A DNA stretch of 64,000 bases from Flavobacterium succinicans (GCF_001662485.1 NZ_JMTM01000035.1:248001-312000); one strand, 5' to 3'. Counted from the first letter of the stretch, positions 1 through 9,560 are shown. Numbers and translations: made by a program. The notes: a model not told the origin generated them from the letters alone.

Positions 1-786
1 CATGCTCAAAAAAACAAAGGAAAATTATTCATCATTGGTGGCGGAAAACGCTCTGATGTATTGATGAATCAGATGCTAAAAGTAGCTGATTTAAAAACCA
101 AAGATTTTATTGTAGTACTTCCAATGTCGAGTGAAGAACCTGATAGTGCCTATATTTATTTCAAAAAACAGTTAAGTAAACTTACTCCTCACCCTATCGT
201 GATGCTCAATTTTGACAAAACTACAGGTCAAAATAAAGTCCTTACGGATTCGTTACAAAAAGCCAAACTCATATTCATCAGCGGTGGCGACCAAACCCGA
301 TTTATGGGAGTCGTTCGCGGAACTCCTATTTATGATGCCATTCACAAAGCGCATCAAAACGGAAGCACAATTGCTGGAACCAGTGCTGGCGCAGCAGTTA
401 TGTGTGAAAATATGATTACGGGGAACCAAAAATTAGAAACAAAATACACCGAGACCTTTGACAATATCCGTTATGATAATCTTGAAATCAATTCTGGTTT
501 GGGATTAGTTAAAAACGTCATTATTGACCAGCATTTTCTAAAAAGAAGTCGTTACAATCGCTTACTGACAGGCCTAGTCGATTTTCCAAATCACATTGGA
601 ATTGGCATTGACGAAAGTACCGCGATTGTCGTGAGAGATAAAAACATAGAAATCGTGGGCGAAAGCGAAGTCATCGTGGTCAAAAATCCTAAAGAAATCA
701 AGAAAGCACCCAAGAATCATCTCGTTAGCATCAAATCTTTAGAAATGAGCGTTTTGATTGAAGGCCAAAAATTTAATATCCAATAA
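1..786 (+). CDS. Cyanophycinase (peptidase S51 family), 5'-truncated
   Basis: The reading frame is open from base 1, so the start codon lies upstream of the window. The first codons read HAQKNKGKLFIIGGGKR: a likely signal-peptide end (..AQ) followed by the GGG strand that opens cyanophycinase domains. A GGDQTRF motif and the nucleophile elbow GTSAGA follow, with the catalytic Ser at codon 382-384, then IIDQHF near the substrate pocket. The family cleaves the beta-Asp-Arg polymer cyanophycin to dipeptides. An exported version would use extracellular polymer, an inference since only the signal-peptide end is seen. It ends one base before the acylase start, so the two are probably cotranscribed. 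No cyanophycin synthetase is visible. Other S51-like peptidases are the alternative. Confidence 0.85.
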   Translation, partial: HAQKNKGKLFIIGGGKRSDVLMNQMLKVADLKTKDFIVVLPMSSEEPDSAYIYFKKQLSKLTPHPIVMLNFDKTTGQNKVLTDSLQKAKLIFISGGDQTRFMGVVRGTPIYDAIHKAHQNGSTIAGTSAGAAVMCENMITGNQKLETKYTETFDNIRYDNLEINSGLGLVKNVIIDQHFLKRSRYNRLLTGLVDFPNHIGIGIDESTAIVVRDKNIEIVGESEVIVVKNPKEIKKAPKNHLVSIKSLEMSVLIEGQKFNIQ

Positions 787-787
787 A

Positions 788-2992
788 ATGAAGACACAAC
801 ACTATTATTGGGCGATTGTTTGGATGCTAGTATTGAATCCATTTTCTTCGATTTGGGCACAACAATTAACGGCTTCGGAAGTAAAACGAATGGAGCAACA
901 AGCCAAACAAGTCACTATCATCAGAGACAATTGGGGCATTGCTCACGTCTACGGAAAGACTGATGCTGATGCTGTTTTTGGGATGTTGTACGCGCAATGC
1001 GAAGACGACTTTAAACGTGTCGAAATGAACTATATTGATAAGTTAGGACGCTTGGCCGAAGTAAAAGGCGCTAGCGTTTTGTACAACGATTTAGAAACCC
1101 GTTTACTTATTGACGCTGAAGAAGCCAAAGCCGATTACAAAAAAGCGGCACCTTGGCTCAAAAAATTAATGAACAGTTATGCCGATGCCATCAACTATTA
1201 CTTGTACAAACATCCTGAGATAAAACCATTATTACTGACGCGTTTTGAACCTTGGTTTCCTTTGCTTTGGACCGACGGCAGTATTGGCGCGATTAGCACC
1301 GCCGATTTAAGCACGGGCGAACTGAAAGCTTTTTACTCTGGCAACAACGACAAAGTTGCTTACATTGAAAGAGACGTAAATGTACAAACAGGCTCTAATG
1401 GATTTGCTATTGCACCTTCAAAATCGGTAACGGGCAATGCACTTTTGTACATCAATCCACACACAACTTTTTATTTCAGACCCGAAATCCAAATCAGTAG
1501 CCAAGAAGGATTAAATGCATACGGAGCCGTGACTTGGGGACAATTTTTTATTTACCAAGGTTTTAATGAAAACTGTGGCTGGATGCATACGTCTTCGAAT
1601 GTAGATGTAGCCGATATGTATGCAGAAAAAATAGTTGAGCAAAAAGGTAAACTATTTTATGAATACGATGGAAAATTATTGCCAGTAAAAGAAAAAAACA
1701 TCGTTCTAAAGTATTTGGATAAAGAACAAATGGCCTCCAAAACCATCAAAACGTATTTTACGATTCATGGTCCAATTATGGCTAAACGAGACGGAAAATG
1801 GATTAGTTTGAAATCCAAAAACCGCAATATGGAAAGTTTGGTGCAAAGTTGGGTGAGAACCAAATCAAAGGATTTCAAGGATTACCAAAAAGCGATGGCT
1901 TTAAAAGCCAATACGTCTAACAATACTGTGTACGCCGACAACAAAGGCAACATTGCCTACTGGCACGGGAACTTTATTCCGGTGCGCGACAAAAGTCTCA
2001 ATTGGGCAAAAGTAGTCGATGGAACCACCTCCAAAACCCAATGGAAAGGTTTGCATCCTGTATCCGAAACCGTGCATTTGTACAATCCAAGTAACGGTTG
2101 GTTACAAAATTGCAACTCTACGCCCTATTCTGTAGCAGGCAATAATAGCCCAAAAGAATCCAACTATTTGCCTTATATGGCACCTGATGGCGAAAATTTT
2201 AGAGGAATCAATGCCGTTCGTATTTTCAGTCAAAACAAAAAATACACGCTAGACGATTTAATTAAGGATGGTTACGACACCAAACTTTCGGCTTTTGAAG
2301 TGTTACTTCCAGCTTTGATTGCTAATTTTCAAAAAGACGCGCAAACTCAAGAACCCAAATTCAAAGATTTGGAAGCTCCTATTCAAGTGTTGAAAAATTG
2401 GAATTATTACTCCAATGTAAATTCTGTAGCGACTACCTTGGCCAATGAATGGGCTTTCAAATTGAATCCAATTTTACAAAAAGTCTACATTGACGAAGGT
2501 GAAAAAGACCAAGTAGAGAATATGACCGAATTTGCCAAAACTGCTGGCATTGATGATATGCTACCACAATTGCGAGAAGTTATACAAGAACTGCGAACTA
2601 AATTTGGGAAATGGGAAATTCCGTGGGGCGACATCAACCGTTTTCAACGTCCTTCTGGAGACATAGACTTAACGTATGACGACAACCAAGAAAGTTTAGC
2701 AATGGGTACCGCTTCTGTATTGTGGGGAAGCTTGCCTGCTTTCAAAAGTTCGTACCAAAACAACAGCAAAAAACGCTATGGTTACAACGGCAACAGCTTT
2801 ATTTGTGCAGTTGAATTTGGTACAAAGATAAAAGCCAAGTCTTTATTGGCAGGAGGAAATTCAGGAGACCCTAACTCGAAACACTTTTTTGACCAAGCCA
2901 AAATGTATCAAAACGCTCAATTCAAAGACGTTTTATTTTACAAAGAAGACGTCCAAAAAAATGCTGAGAAAACCTATCATCCTGGTGAGTAA
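788..2992 (+). CDS. Penicillin acylase family protein (Ntn hydrolase, peptidase S45)
   Basis: ATG 788 is chosen over an upstream in-frame codon at 758 because it gives a signal peptide ending ..SSIWAQQ and starts right after the previous stop. About 734 residues. The alpha-subunit motif IIRDNWGIAHVYG near residue 40 and the autocleavage site TGSNGFAIAPSKS (Ser about 203, predicted N-terminal nucleophile of the beta chain) place it in the penicillin/acyl-homoserine-lactone acylase family. These are self-processed periplasmic amidases that hydrolyse acyl-amide bonds. The true substrate (N-acyl amino acid, AHL, beta-lactam side chain) cannot be read from sequence. It follows the cyanophycinase by 1 bp, suggesting an operon of exported amide-bond hydrolases. 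Confidence 0.88.
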   Translation: MKTQHYYWAIVWMLVLNPFSSIWAQQLTASEVKRMEQQAKQVTIIRDNWGIAHVYGKTDADAVFGMLYAQCEDDFKRVEMNYIDKLGRLAEVKGASVLYNDLETRLLIDAEEAKADYKKAAPWLKKLMNSYADAINYYLYKHPEIKPLLLTRFEPWFPLLWTDGSIGAISTADLSTGELKAFYSGNNDKVAYIERDVNVQTGSNGFAIAPSKSVTGNALLYINPHTTFYFRPEIQISSQEGLNAYGAVTWGQFFIYQGFNENCGWMHTSSNVDVADMYAEKIVEQKGKLFYEYDGKLLPVKEKNIVLKYLDKEQMASKTIKTYFTIHGPIMAKRDGKWISLKSKNRNMESLVQSWVRTKSKDFKDYQKAMALKANTSNNTVYADNKGNIAYWHGNFIPVRDKSLNWAKVVDGTTSKTQWKGLHPVSETVHLYNPSNGWLQNCNSTPYSVAGNNSPKESNYLPYMAPDGENFRGINAVRIFSQNKKYTLDDLIKDGYDTKLSAFEVLLPALIANFQKDAQTQEPKFKDLEAPIQVLKNWNYYSNVNSVATTLANEWAFKLNPILQKVYIDEGEKDQVENMTEFAKTAGIDDMLPQLREVIQELRTKFGKWEIPWGDINRFQRPSGDIDLTYDDNQESLAMGTASVLWGSLPAFKSSYQNNSKKRYGYNGNSFICAVEFGTKIKAKSLLAGGNSGDPNSKHFFDQAKMYQNAQFKDVLFYKEDVQKNAEKTYHPGE

Positions 2993-3226
2993 CATGATTT
3001 TGTACAATTTTCGCTTAAACGCTTCCTTTGAAAACAAGTAACTAATTATAGTAAAAAAACAATCAATATTCTGTTTTACAAAGAAATACACTATTATTTT
3101 TTAATTATAATTATAGATATTTGCTAATAATGACAAGTAGTAATATATCATCTATTACATACTTTACGCGTTATATTCCGTAAGTATGCTATCTAGAAAA
3201 TACATAAATTAAATCAACAAAACACA

Positions 3227-4240
3227 ATGATTAAAAAAGTCCTACTATTATCGGTACTTATAGGAATTTCATGTACCGCACAAAACAAAACCAAAGCAGC
3301 TCCCATACAAAAATACCTGGCTACCATTACCCAAGCCGACCTCAAAAAACACCTGACTATCGTAGCTTCCGACGAAATGGAAGGACGCGACACAGGAACC
3401 GAAGGTCAAAAAAAAGCCGGTCGCTATCTCATCGAACAATACAAAAAAAACGGCATTTCCTTTCCCGATGGCGCCACCGACTATTACCAAAAAGTACCCG
3501 CCGAGTTCATGAACACCCGTTACGGATCAAAACTCAATGACTCCGAAAACATTTGGGCTTTCATTAAAGGAACTGAAAAACCAGACGAAATTTTGGTTAT
3601 TTCTGCCCATTACGACCATGTAGGCGTTGAAAATGGTGACGTATACAACGGCGCCGACGACGATGGCTCAGGAACCGTGGCACTTTTAGAAATCGCACAA
3701 GCCTTTCAACTGGCAAAAAAACAAGGTCACGGGCCAAAACGTTCCATCTTAATTTTGCATGTAACAGGTGAAGAACACGGCTTGCACGGTTCTCGTTTTT
3801 ATGCCAAAAACCCATTATTTCCTTTAAAAAACACCATTGCCGACATCAATATTGATATGATTGGACGTCGCGATTTTGACCATCCCAAAACCAACAATTA
3901 CGTTTATGTCATTGGTGCCGATCGATTGTCGAGTCAACTGCACGACATCACTGTGGCCGCCAACGAAAAATACACCAAATTGGATTTGGATTTCAAATAC
4001 AACGACAAGAAGGACCCCAATCATTTTTATGAGCGTTCCGACCATTACAACTTCGCTAAAAATGGCATCCCATCGGTGTTTTTGTTCAATGGCGTACACG
4101 AAGACTACCATAAAAAAACCGATGAAGTCAGCAAAATCGAGTTTGATGCCCTAGCCAAAAGAACCCAATTGGCCTTTGCTATGGCTTGGGAATTGGCCAA
4201 CAGACCCGAACGCCCCATAGTAGACAAACCTTTACAATAG
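3227..4240 (+). CDS. M28 family zinc peptidase, lipoprotein
   Basis: A 337-residue protein with a lipoprotein signal (GISC, Cys about 16), so probably anchored in the outer or inner membrane. The M28 metal-binding set is visible in order: SAHYDHVG (His about 128, Asp two residues on), NGADDDGSGT, the EEHGLHGS Glu pair, and NIDMIGR, with a C-terminal SDHYNFAKNGIP that supplies the last His. The family comprises di-zinc aminopeptidases and carboxypeptidases, and this one likely trims peptides taken up or released at the cell surface. A PA-domain insertion is not evident. It stands alone with 234 bp upstream and a repeat element downstream. Peptide specificity cannot be predicted. Confidence 0.9.
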   Translation: MIKKVLLLSVLIGISCTAQNKTKAAPIQKYLATITQADLKKHLTIVASDEMEGRDTGTEGQKKAGRYLIEQYKKNGISFPDGATDYYQKVPAEFMNTRYGSKLNDSENIWAFIKGTEKPDEILVISAHYDHVGVENGDVYNGADDDGSGTVALLEIAQAFQLAKKQGHGPKRSILILHVTGEEHGLHGSRFYAKNPLFPLKNTIADINIDMIGRRDFDHPKTNNYVYVIGADRLSSQLHDITVAANEKYTKLDLDFKYNDKKDPNHFYERSDHYNFAKNGIPSVFLFNGVHEDYHKKTDEVSKIEFDALAKRTQLAFAMAWELANRPERPIVDKPLQ

Positions 4241-4287
4241 TTGCCTTCTAAGGAGCAGAGAAAATAGGCTTCTTTGCCAGCATAGGT

Positions 4288-4355
4288 CCCGCCATCCGCT
4301 GTATCTTTGCTTTTCTAAAGAAAAAAAGCAAAGGATGCCGCTGCTGTCGGGGCTA
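4288..4355 (-). repeat. Dispersed structured intergenic repeat, copy A
   Basis: Read on the minus strand it begins TAGCCCCGACAGCAGCGGC, continues into a TTTGCT/AGCAAA hairpin and ends CGGATGGCGGG. It aligns with five other copies in the window. Homology extends about 25 bp beyond the TAGCCCC end, shared with copy B, and about 40 bp beyond the other end with the GCTGCTCCT-type tail seen in copy C. It lies between the M28 peptidase and carbonic anhydrase genes, antisense to both. Confidence 0.85.
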
Positions 4356-4501
4356 AAAGGAAATATTTTTGATGATTTGAGAGATATAAATATTTAAATA
4401 CTTAAACTAGGTAACAATATTATAAACACCCTAAAAACAAAAGCTTTAACGGACAAGCTGAACACCGTTTTACAAAGTAGGCAAAACAAATATTTTAAAA
4501 A

Positions 4502-5281
4502 ATGAAAAAGATATCATTAGTAGTATTTACCCTTTTTGCTTTTCAAACACTAATTTTTGCTCAAGCAAAAAAAACAAAAAAAACAAAAAAAATTGAAACA
4601 GAGACAATAACTGACTCCCTAAAATGGAGGAAAGAACACTATGTTGTCAATCGAGATTCTGCTTATGCAGATCCTAGATTAGGACTTAAAAAGCTAATGG
4701 GAGGAAACAAGCGATTTATTGAAGGAAAAAGCATTAGACCTCGACAAGATGCTCAAACGATTAAGAAATTAGAATTTGGTCAAGCACCTTTTGCAACTAT
4801 CGTCGGCTGTTCTGATAGTAGAGTACCTAACGAAATGGTTTTTGATCAAGGCTTAGGTGATTTGTTTATCATAAGAACAGCAGGCCAAGTATCAGCTGCA
4901 GCGTCATACGGAAGTATGGAATTTGCAACATTAAAACTAAAAACAAAGCTGATTGTAGTTTTAGGTCATACAGAATGTGGTGCCGTGGCAGCTGCTGTTC
5001 AAAGACAAGAAAACGTACCCGGTCATATCGTTACTTTAATCAATGAAATAAAACCCGCAGCAGCGAAAAGTTCTCATTTGTATGGTGACCCTGTAAATAA
5101 TGCAGTTCGTCAAAATGTAATTGACCAAGTGAACTCATTACGCGATTTAGAGCCTATTTTACACAAAAAATATGTAGATGGAGAAATATTAATTGTTGGC
5201 GCAGTGTATGACGTTCACACTGGGAAAGTTGAATTTTTACAAGAGACACTTTTAAATCTGCCACAACCAAAAGCCAAGTAA
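4502..5281 (+). CDS. Beta-class carbonic anhydrase, exported
   Basis: A 259-residue protein that interconverts CO2 and bicarbonate. The zinc and catalytic set of the beta class is complete: CSDSR (Cys about 103, Asp 105, Arg 107) and GHTECGA (His about 156, Cys about 159). Unlike the usual cytosolic beta-carbonic anhydrases it begins with a clear signal peptide (LVVFTLFAFQTLIFAQ) and a Lys/Thr-rich linker, so it should act in the periplasm. The stop codon is directly followed by the DUF2490 gene (3-bp gap), so the two are translationally close and probably one operon. Confident on family, moderate on location. Confidence 0.93.
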   Translation: MKKISLVVFTLFAFQTLIFAQAKKTKKTKKIETETITDSLKWRKEHYVVNRDSAYADPRLGLKKLMGGNKRFIEGKSIRPRQDAQTIKKLEFGQAPFATIVGCSDSRVPNEMVFDQGLGDLFIIRTAGQVSAAASYGSMEFATLKLKTKLIVVLGHTECGAVAAAVQRQENVPGHIVTLINEIKPAAAKSSHLYGDPVNNAVRQNVIDQVNSLRDLEPILHKKYVDGEILIVGAVYDVHTGKVEFLQETLLNLPQPKAK

Positions 5282-5284
5282 TTG

Positions 5285-6067
5285 ATGAAAAGACATTTTT
5301 TTTACGCTGTATTTATACTGTTTGTCATAAATACAGCGTATTCTCAAAACACAAGAATATCCAACCATAACAGTATTGGTTGGTATAACTTTTTTGGTAC
5401 ATTCAAAGTGAACAAAAAATGGAGCATCCATACAGAATACCAATGGCGTAGAGAAAACACAGTAACTGAATGGCAACAAAGCCTTTTGCGTTTAGGTGTA
5501 AATTATCAGTTAAATCCAAAAATTCAATTAAGGGCAGGATACGCTTGGATAGAAACTTTTCCTTATGGTGAAATTCCAATAAACGGAATGGGTAAAGATT
5601 TTACGGAACATCGTGCCTTTGAAATGGTGACCATAACAGATAAAATTTCTATCGTTGATGTATCTCACCGCTTTATGCTTGAACAGCGTTGGATAGGGCG
5701 ATACTCAAACGCCACTTTGACAACAGAAGATGAATTTCCATTTTTAAATCGTTTAAGATATATGTTTCGTTGCCAAATTCCACTAAAAGGCACAGAAATT
5801 AAAGACAAAACCCCTTACGTTGCAGTATATGATGAAATATTTGTGGGCTTTGGCAAAAATGTAAATGAAAATATTTTTGACCAAAATAGGTTAGGTATTC
5901 TTTTGGGCTATCGATTTAATTCTACAGTACGCATGGAAGCAGGCTACCTAAATCAAATTGTGCAGTTAGGCAGAGAAGTAAATAGCAGAAACGTATTTCA
6001 ATACAATAACGGACTTATTATAAACGCAAACTTTAACATAGACCTGAGTAAAAAAAACCAAAAGTAA
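5285..6067 (+). CDS. DUF2490 family outer-membrane beta-barrel protein
   Basis: A 260-residue protein starting at ATG 5285; an in-frame TTG at 5282 directly precedes it. A signal peptide (..INTAYSQ) is followed by the typical DUF2490 opening (GWYNFFGTFKVNKKWSIHTE). Alternating aromatic strands (RLGVNYQLNPKIQLRAGYAW, HRFMLEQRWIGRY, RLGILLGYRFN, RMEAGYLNQIV) indicate a small beta-barrel ending in NANFNIDLSKKNQK. The function of the family is unknown. Pairing with an exported carbonic anhydrase suggests a role at the envelope, perhaps as a porin, but that is only inferred from context. Confidence 0.85.
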   Translation: MKRHFFYAVFILFVINTAYSQNTRISNHNSIGWYNFFGTFKVNKKWSIHTEYQWRRENTVTEWQQSLLRLGVNYQLNPKIQLRAGYAWIETFPYGEIPINGMGKDFTEHRAFEMVTITDKISIVDVSHRFMLEQRWIGRYSNATLTTEDEFPFLNRLRYMFRCQIPLKGTEIKDKTPYVAVYDEIFVGFGKNVNENIFDQNRLGILLGYRFNSTVRMEAGYLNQIVQLGREVNSRNVFQYNNGLIINANFNIDLSKKNQK

Positions 6068-6103
6068 ACAGCTCTTAATTGAGTCTTCGGCTGTAAGAAT
6101 TTA

Positions 6104-6168
6104 TGATCCGCTGTATCTTTGCTTTTTTTACAGCAAAAAAGCAAAGGATACCGCTGCTGTCGGGGCTA
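6104..6168 (-). repeat. Dispersed structured intergenic repeat, copy B (degraded 3' arm)
   Basis: On the minus strand it starts TAGCCCCGACAGCAGCGGT and has the TTTGCT/AGCAAA hairpin and AGCGGA arm, but the closing CGGG arm is lost (sequence runs into GATCATAAATT). It shares a 24-nt flank (one mismatch) with copy A, positions 6169-6192 against 4356-4379, so the two copies are the closest relatives in the window. Confidence 0.8.
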
Positions 6169-6181
6169 AAAGGAAACATTT

Positions 6182-6213
6182 TTGATGATTTGTAAGAAAA
6201 AATTATATTTTTG
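6182..6213 (+). promoter_or_regulatory. Candidate Bacteroidota promoter for the T9SS gene at 6294
   Basis: TTG at 6182-6184 and TATTTTTG at 6206-6213 are separated by 21 bp, matching the TTG / TAnnTTTG arrangement known for Flavobacterium. The upstream box falls in the flank of repeat copy B. Confidence 0.45.
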
Positions 6214-6293
6214 AACAATCATAAAGCAAGTCTACTACGTTCGGTGTGGATAGACTAAAATTGACAATCACTTGTATAACAACATCAGCAAGA

Positions 6294-9200
6294 ATGACAA
6301 TTACTCAAAAAAAAACATTTAAAATCATAGCGCTCCTATTGCTCGCCTTTACTTTTCAATTTTCAAAAGCCCAAATAACCCTTACCAATAATGTTGGGAC
6401 AACACTAATTAAGACGGATATGTATTCTTGTCTTGAAGAAGAAACTTGGGGTAAAGTATTTAAGTTATCTGATTTTGGCATTGCTCCCAATGAACAATTT
6501 GTTATCAAATCAGGCCAGATAGGAATTGCTCAATCAGATATTGGTTCACAATTATATTTTTCAGTATACATTGTTGATGAAAGATTTCCTGCCATATATA
6601 ATTCCAACTGGGATAAGCCGATATTAGGGTCAACGGGCGGTAAAGCTACCAAAGCCATAAATGGAAATCCAGAAATAATGCATTTTGATTTTGAGCAACC
6701 AATCATTGTGCCTGCTGGTATTCAAAAAATTTTGGTAGTAGTCGATAAAACAAGAGATTATAATACAATTGCTAAAGTTTTTGTAGCTGGCACAACAGAG
6801 GACAAAGGAGTGTCATGGTATAAAGGTTGTAATGATAACCAACGTTTAGTGCCAACGACGGATTTAAATATCCCTGTACCCAATGCGAATTTTTATATAA
6901 CTGTAAAAGGCGATGTTTTTAATTCAAAAAGTCAGGGATCTGTTACCCGATTATCACACAATGTATGCGACGATTTGGTAAAAACAGATATGTATGCTTG
7001 TTCTCAGCAAAATTTTTATTGGGCTAGAGATTTTGACTTAAAAGATTTTGGCATATCACCCAAAGAAGAATTCACAATTACTTCTGCGCAGGTTGCCGTA
7101 AATGGAACTGCATGGGGAGCTAATGCCAAATTTAATATTTACAAAATCGACGCTAATTTTCCAACATCTTTTTCTGAAACTAATCTAATTGGAAGTAGTC
7201 AAGTTACTGACCTTCCTCGAGTTATCGGCAGGGAATCTCAGATAATGCAAATGGACTTTACTACACCTGTAAAGATACCTGCAGGTATTGAAAAAATATT
7301 AGTTGAAGTAGAAGTTGGAGGTGGATCATTAGGTGTTTTCATAGCTGGATCTACACAAGACAATGGCACTTCATGGTTTAAAGGTTGTAATCGCTCACCT
7401 AATATTGGATACAATCAATATTTCTCTACAGCCGATGATGGAATTACAAATGCCAATTTCTACATCAATGTAACTGGAAATGTAAAAAACATTTCGAATC
7501 ATTTCGAAATGAATTTCACGAATATCTGCTCTGAATTTCTAAAAGAGTTTAGCATTGATGATGAGTCAAAAATAGCTTCAATTGTCTGGAATTTTGGAGA
7601 TCCAGCTTCAGGAATACAAAATACTTCTACAGATTTATCTCCTTTTCACGATTTTTCAATAGATGGAAAATATACAGTTACTGCCATCGTTACTGGAAAA
7701 GATGGTACAGTAGAAATTTTAACCGAAATAATTGATGTAAAAGAACCACCAAAAGCATACGGAATCAACAATATATATGCCTGTGAAAATGAAGCCGCTA
7801 CAGGCATTTCAAAATCTTTTGATGTTTCTATGATCACACAACAAGTTTTAAGTGGGCAAACGGATAAAGTCGTTACATTCATAGATGGAAAGGGAAATAA
7901 ATACACATCATTACCAAATCCTTTTACCAATAGCATAAAAGATAAAGAGACAATAACGGTAAGAGTAAGTCATAAGGATAATCTATGCTGTTACTCTGAA
8001 ACTACTTTTGATTTAATTGTGAACCCATTACCAAAATTATCAGCTTTTTCTAATCTAATTGTATGTGATAACGACACTGATGGTTTTGGACAATTTAATT
8101 TAAAGCCTATAGAAAATTTAATTATTGGAAGTGCTACAGATATAAAAGTAGAATTTTATCATGAAAACGGACAAAAAATTGTAGCTCCATTAACTGCAAT
8201 TCCAAATTTAATCATCAATGAAGAAGAAATAAAAGTAAAGGCCATAAATACAAATACAAATTGTTATAATGAATCAAGTTTTAAATTAATAGTAAGTGTT
8301 TTACCAAAAGCAAATTCATTACAAGAAATTATAGGTTGTGATGATAATAATGATGGTATTTCGGAATATTTTGACACTTCAAATATAGCGTCCAACGTTT
8401 TAGGAAATCAAACAGGAATGGAGGTGAGTTACTACGACATTTATGGAAATCAACTTCCAAGTCCTTTACCAAATCCATTTACTAACACTGTAGCGAACAA
8501 GGAAAAGATCACAGTAAGAGTTATTAACCCCCAAACAAAATGTTATACCGAAACATTTTTAAACTTAGTAACATCAACTAAACCACTCATTAATCAACCA
8601 AAAACATTGTACGCTTGCGATGAGGGAAACGGGTTTTCGTACTTTGATACTTCAGCCATTGAAAGTCAATTGATAGCAAACAAAACAGGTTACCGTATAT
8701 CCTATACAGACGAAAATGGAAATAAATTACCAAGTCCTTTACCTATAAAATATCAAAATACGGTTGCTTGGTCTCAAACTATTAATGTGCGAGTTGAGAA
8801 TGAATCTAATCCATTATGCTTTTGTGAAACTAGTTGTAAACTAGTTGTAAATAGGTTGCCCAAAATTGATTTAGAAAAAGAATATTTTTTATGTGATTTA
8901 GAACCTTCATTAAAAATAGCAACGGACTTTACTTTCGATTCTTGGGAATGGACAAATGAGGATAATTCAATTATTTCAAATTCTTTTCAAGCAAATTTAG
9001 TAGCTGCCGGACAATATCGACTTAAAGTTTCTAAAATAAATAATGGAATATCTTGTGAAAATTCATTTTCATTCACTCTAGTTCGCTCAACTTTGCCTAA
9101 AATTGTCGAAGTTAAAATTCAAGATATTTCACAAAACAATTATATTGAAATTAAAACCTCTGGTGATGGTGATTTTGAGTATTCTATTGATGGATTTAAT

Positions 9201-9560
9201 TTCCAAAACAACAACACTTTTAATAACATTTCAGGAGGAGTCTATGAGGTTCAAGTTAGAGATAAAAAAGGTTGTGGTTTTGATAAAAGAGAAATAGTAC
9301 TGATAGATTATCCTAAATTTTTCACTCCTAATAATGACGGATATAATGATTATTGGCACATCCTAGGGATAGAAAAATTTCCTGAATCAATTACAAACAT
9401 CTACGATCGATATGGAAAACTTCTGAAAAGATTAACATTTAAAGATTCTGGTTGGGACGGAACTTTAAATGGGGAAAAATTATTTGCTACAGATTATTGG
9501 TTTACTGTCGAACTAGGTAATGGAAGAAATTTTAAAGGCCATTTTTCACTTAAAAGATAA
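6294..9560 (+). CDS. T9SS type B sorting domain surface protein with PKD domain
   Basis: A 1088-residue protein. ATG 6294 is preferred to the GTG 48 bp upstream because a signal peptide (LLLLAFTFQFSKAQ) follows it. Two tandem N-terminal units of about 180 residues share the pattern ..LxKTDMYxC...FDLKDFGIxPxExFxI..; I do not recognise their family. A PKD-like domain follows (IVWNFGDPASG .. DGKYTVTAIVTG, about 430-490), then about four CHU-type repeats of about 95 residues with CD..DG..FDTS motifs. The C-terminal ~85 residues (FFTPNNDGYNDYWHI .. IYDRYGKLLKRL .. FKGHFSLKR) are the gliding-associated type B sorting domain, so the protein is exported by T9SS to the cell surface. The ligand is unknown; adhesion is the usual guess. 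Confidence 0.9.
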   Translation: MTITQKKTFKIIALLLLAFTFQFSKAQITLTNNVGTTLIKTDMYSCLEEETWGKVFKLSDFGIAPNEQFVIKSGQIGIAQSDIGSQLYFSVYIVDERFPAIYNSNWDKPILGSTGGKATKAINGNPEIMHFDFEQPIIVPAGIQKILVVVDKTRDYNTIAKVFVAGTTEDKGVSWYKGCNDNQRLVPTTDLNIPVPNANFYITVKGDVFNSKSQGSVTRLSHNVCDDLVKTDMYACSQQNFYWARDFDLKDFGISPKEEFTITSAQVAVNGTAWGANAKFNIYKIDANFPTSFSETNLIGSSQVTDLPRVIGRESQIMQMDFTTPVKIPAGIEKILVEVEVGGGSLGVFIAGSTQDNGTSWFKGCNRSPNIGYNQYFSTADDGITNANFYINVTGNVKNISNHFEMNFTNICSEFLKEFSIDDESKIASIVWNFGDPASGIQNTSTDLSPFHDFSIDGKYTVTAIVTGKDGTVEILTEIIDVKEPPKAYGINNIYACENEAATGISKSFDVSMITQQVLSGQTDKVVTFIDGKGNKYTSLPNPFTNSIKDKETITVRVSHKDNLCCYSETTFDLIVNPLPKLSAFSNLIVCDNDTDGFGQFNLKPIENLIIGSATDIKVEFYHENGQKIVAPLTAIPNLIINEEEIKVKAINTNTNCYNESSFKLIVSVLPKANSLQEIIGCDDNNDGISEYFDTSNIASNVLGNQTGMEVSYYDIYGNQLPSPLPNPFTNTVANKEKITVRVINPQTKCYTETFLNLVTSTKPLINQPKTLYACDEGNGFSYFDTSAIESQLIANKTGYRISYTDENGNKLPSPLPIKYQNTVAWSQTINVRVENESNPLCFCETSCKLVVNRLPKIDLEKEYFLCDLEPSLKIATDFTFDSWEWTNEDNSIISNSFQANLVAAGQYRLKVSKINNGISCENSFSFTLVRSTLPKIVEVKIQDISQNNYIEIKTSGDGDFEYSIDGFNFQNNNTFNNISGGVYEVQVRDKKGCGFDKREIVLIDYPKFFTPNNDGYNDYWHILGIEKFPESITNIYDRYGKLLKRLTFKDSGWDGTLNGEKLFATDYWFTVELGNGRNFKGHFSLKR

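Noticed and set aside
6246..6293. GTG start 48 bp upstream for the T9SS protein
   Set aside because: Would place an unrelated peptide before a complete signal peptide starting at ATG 6294.
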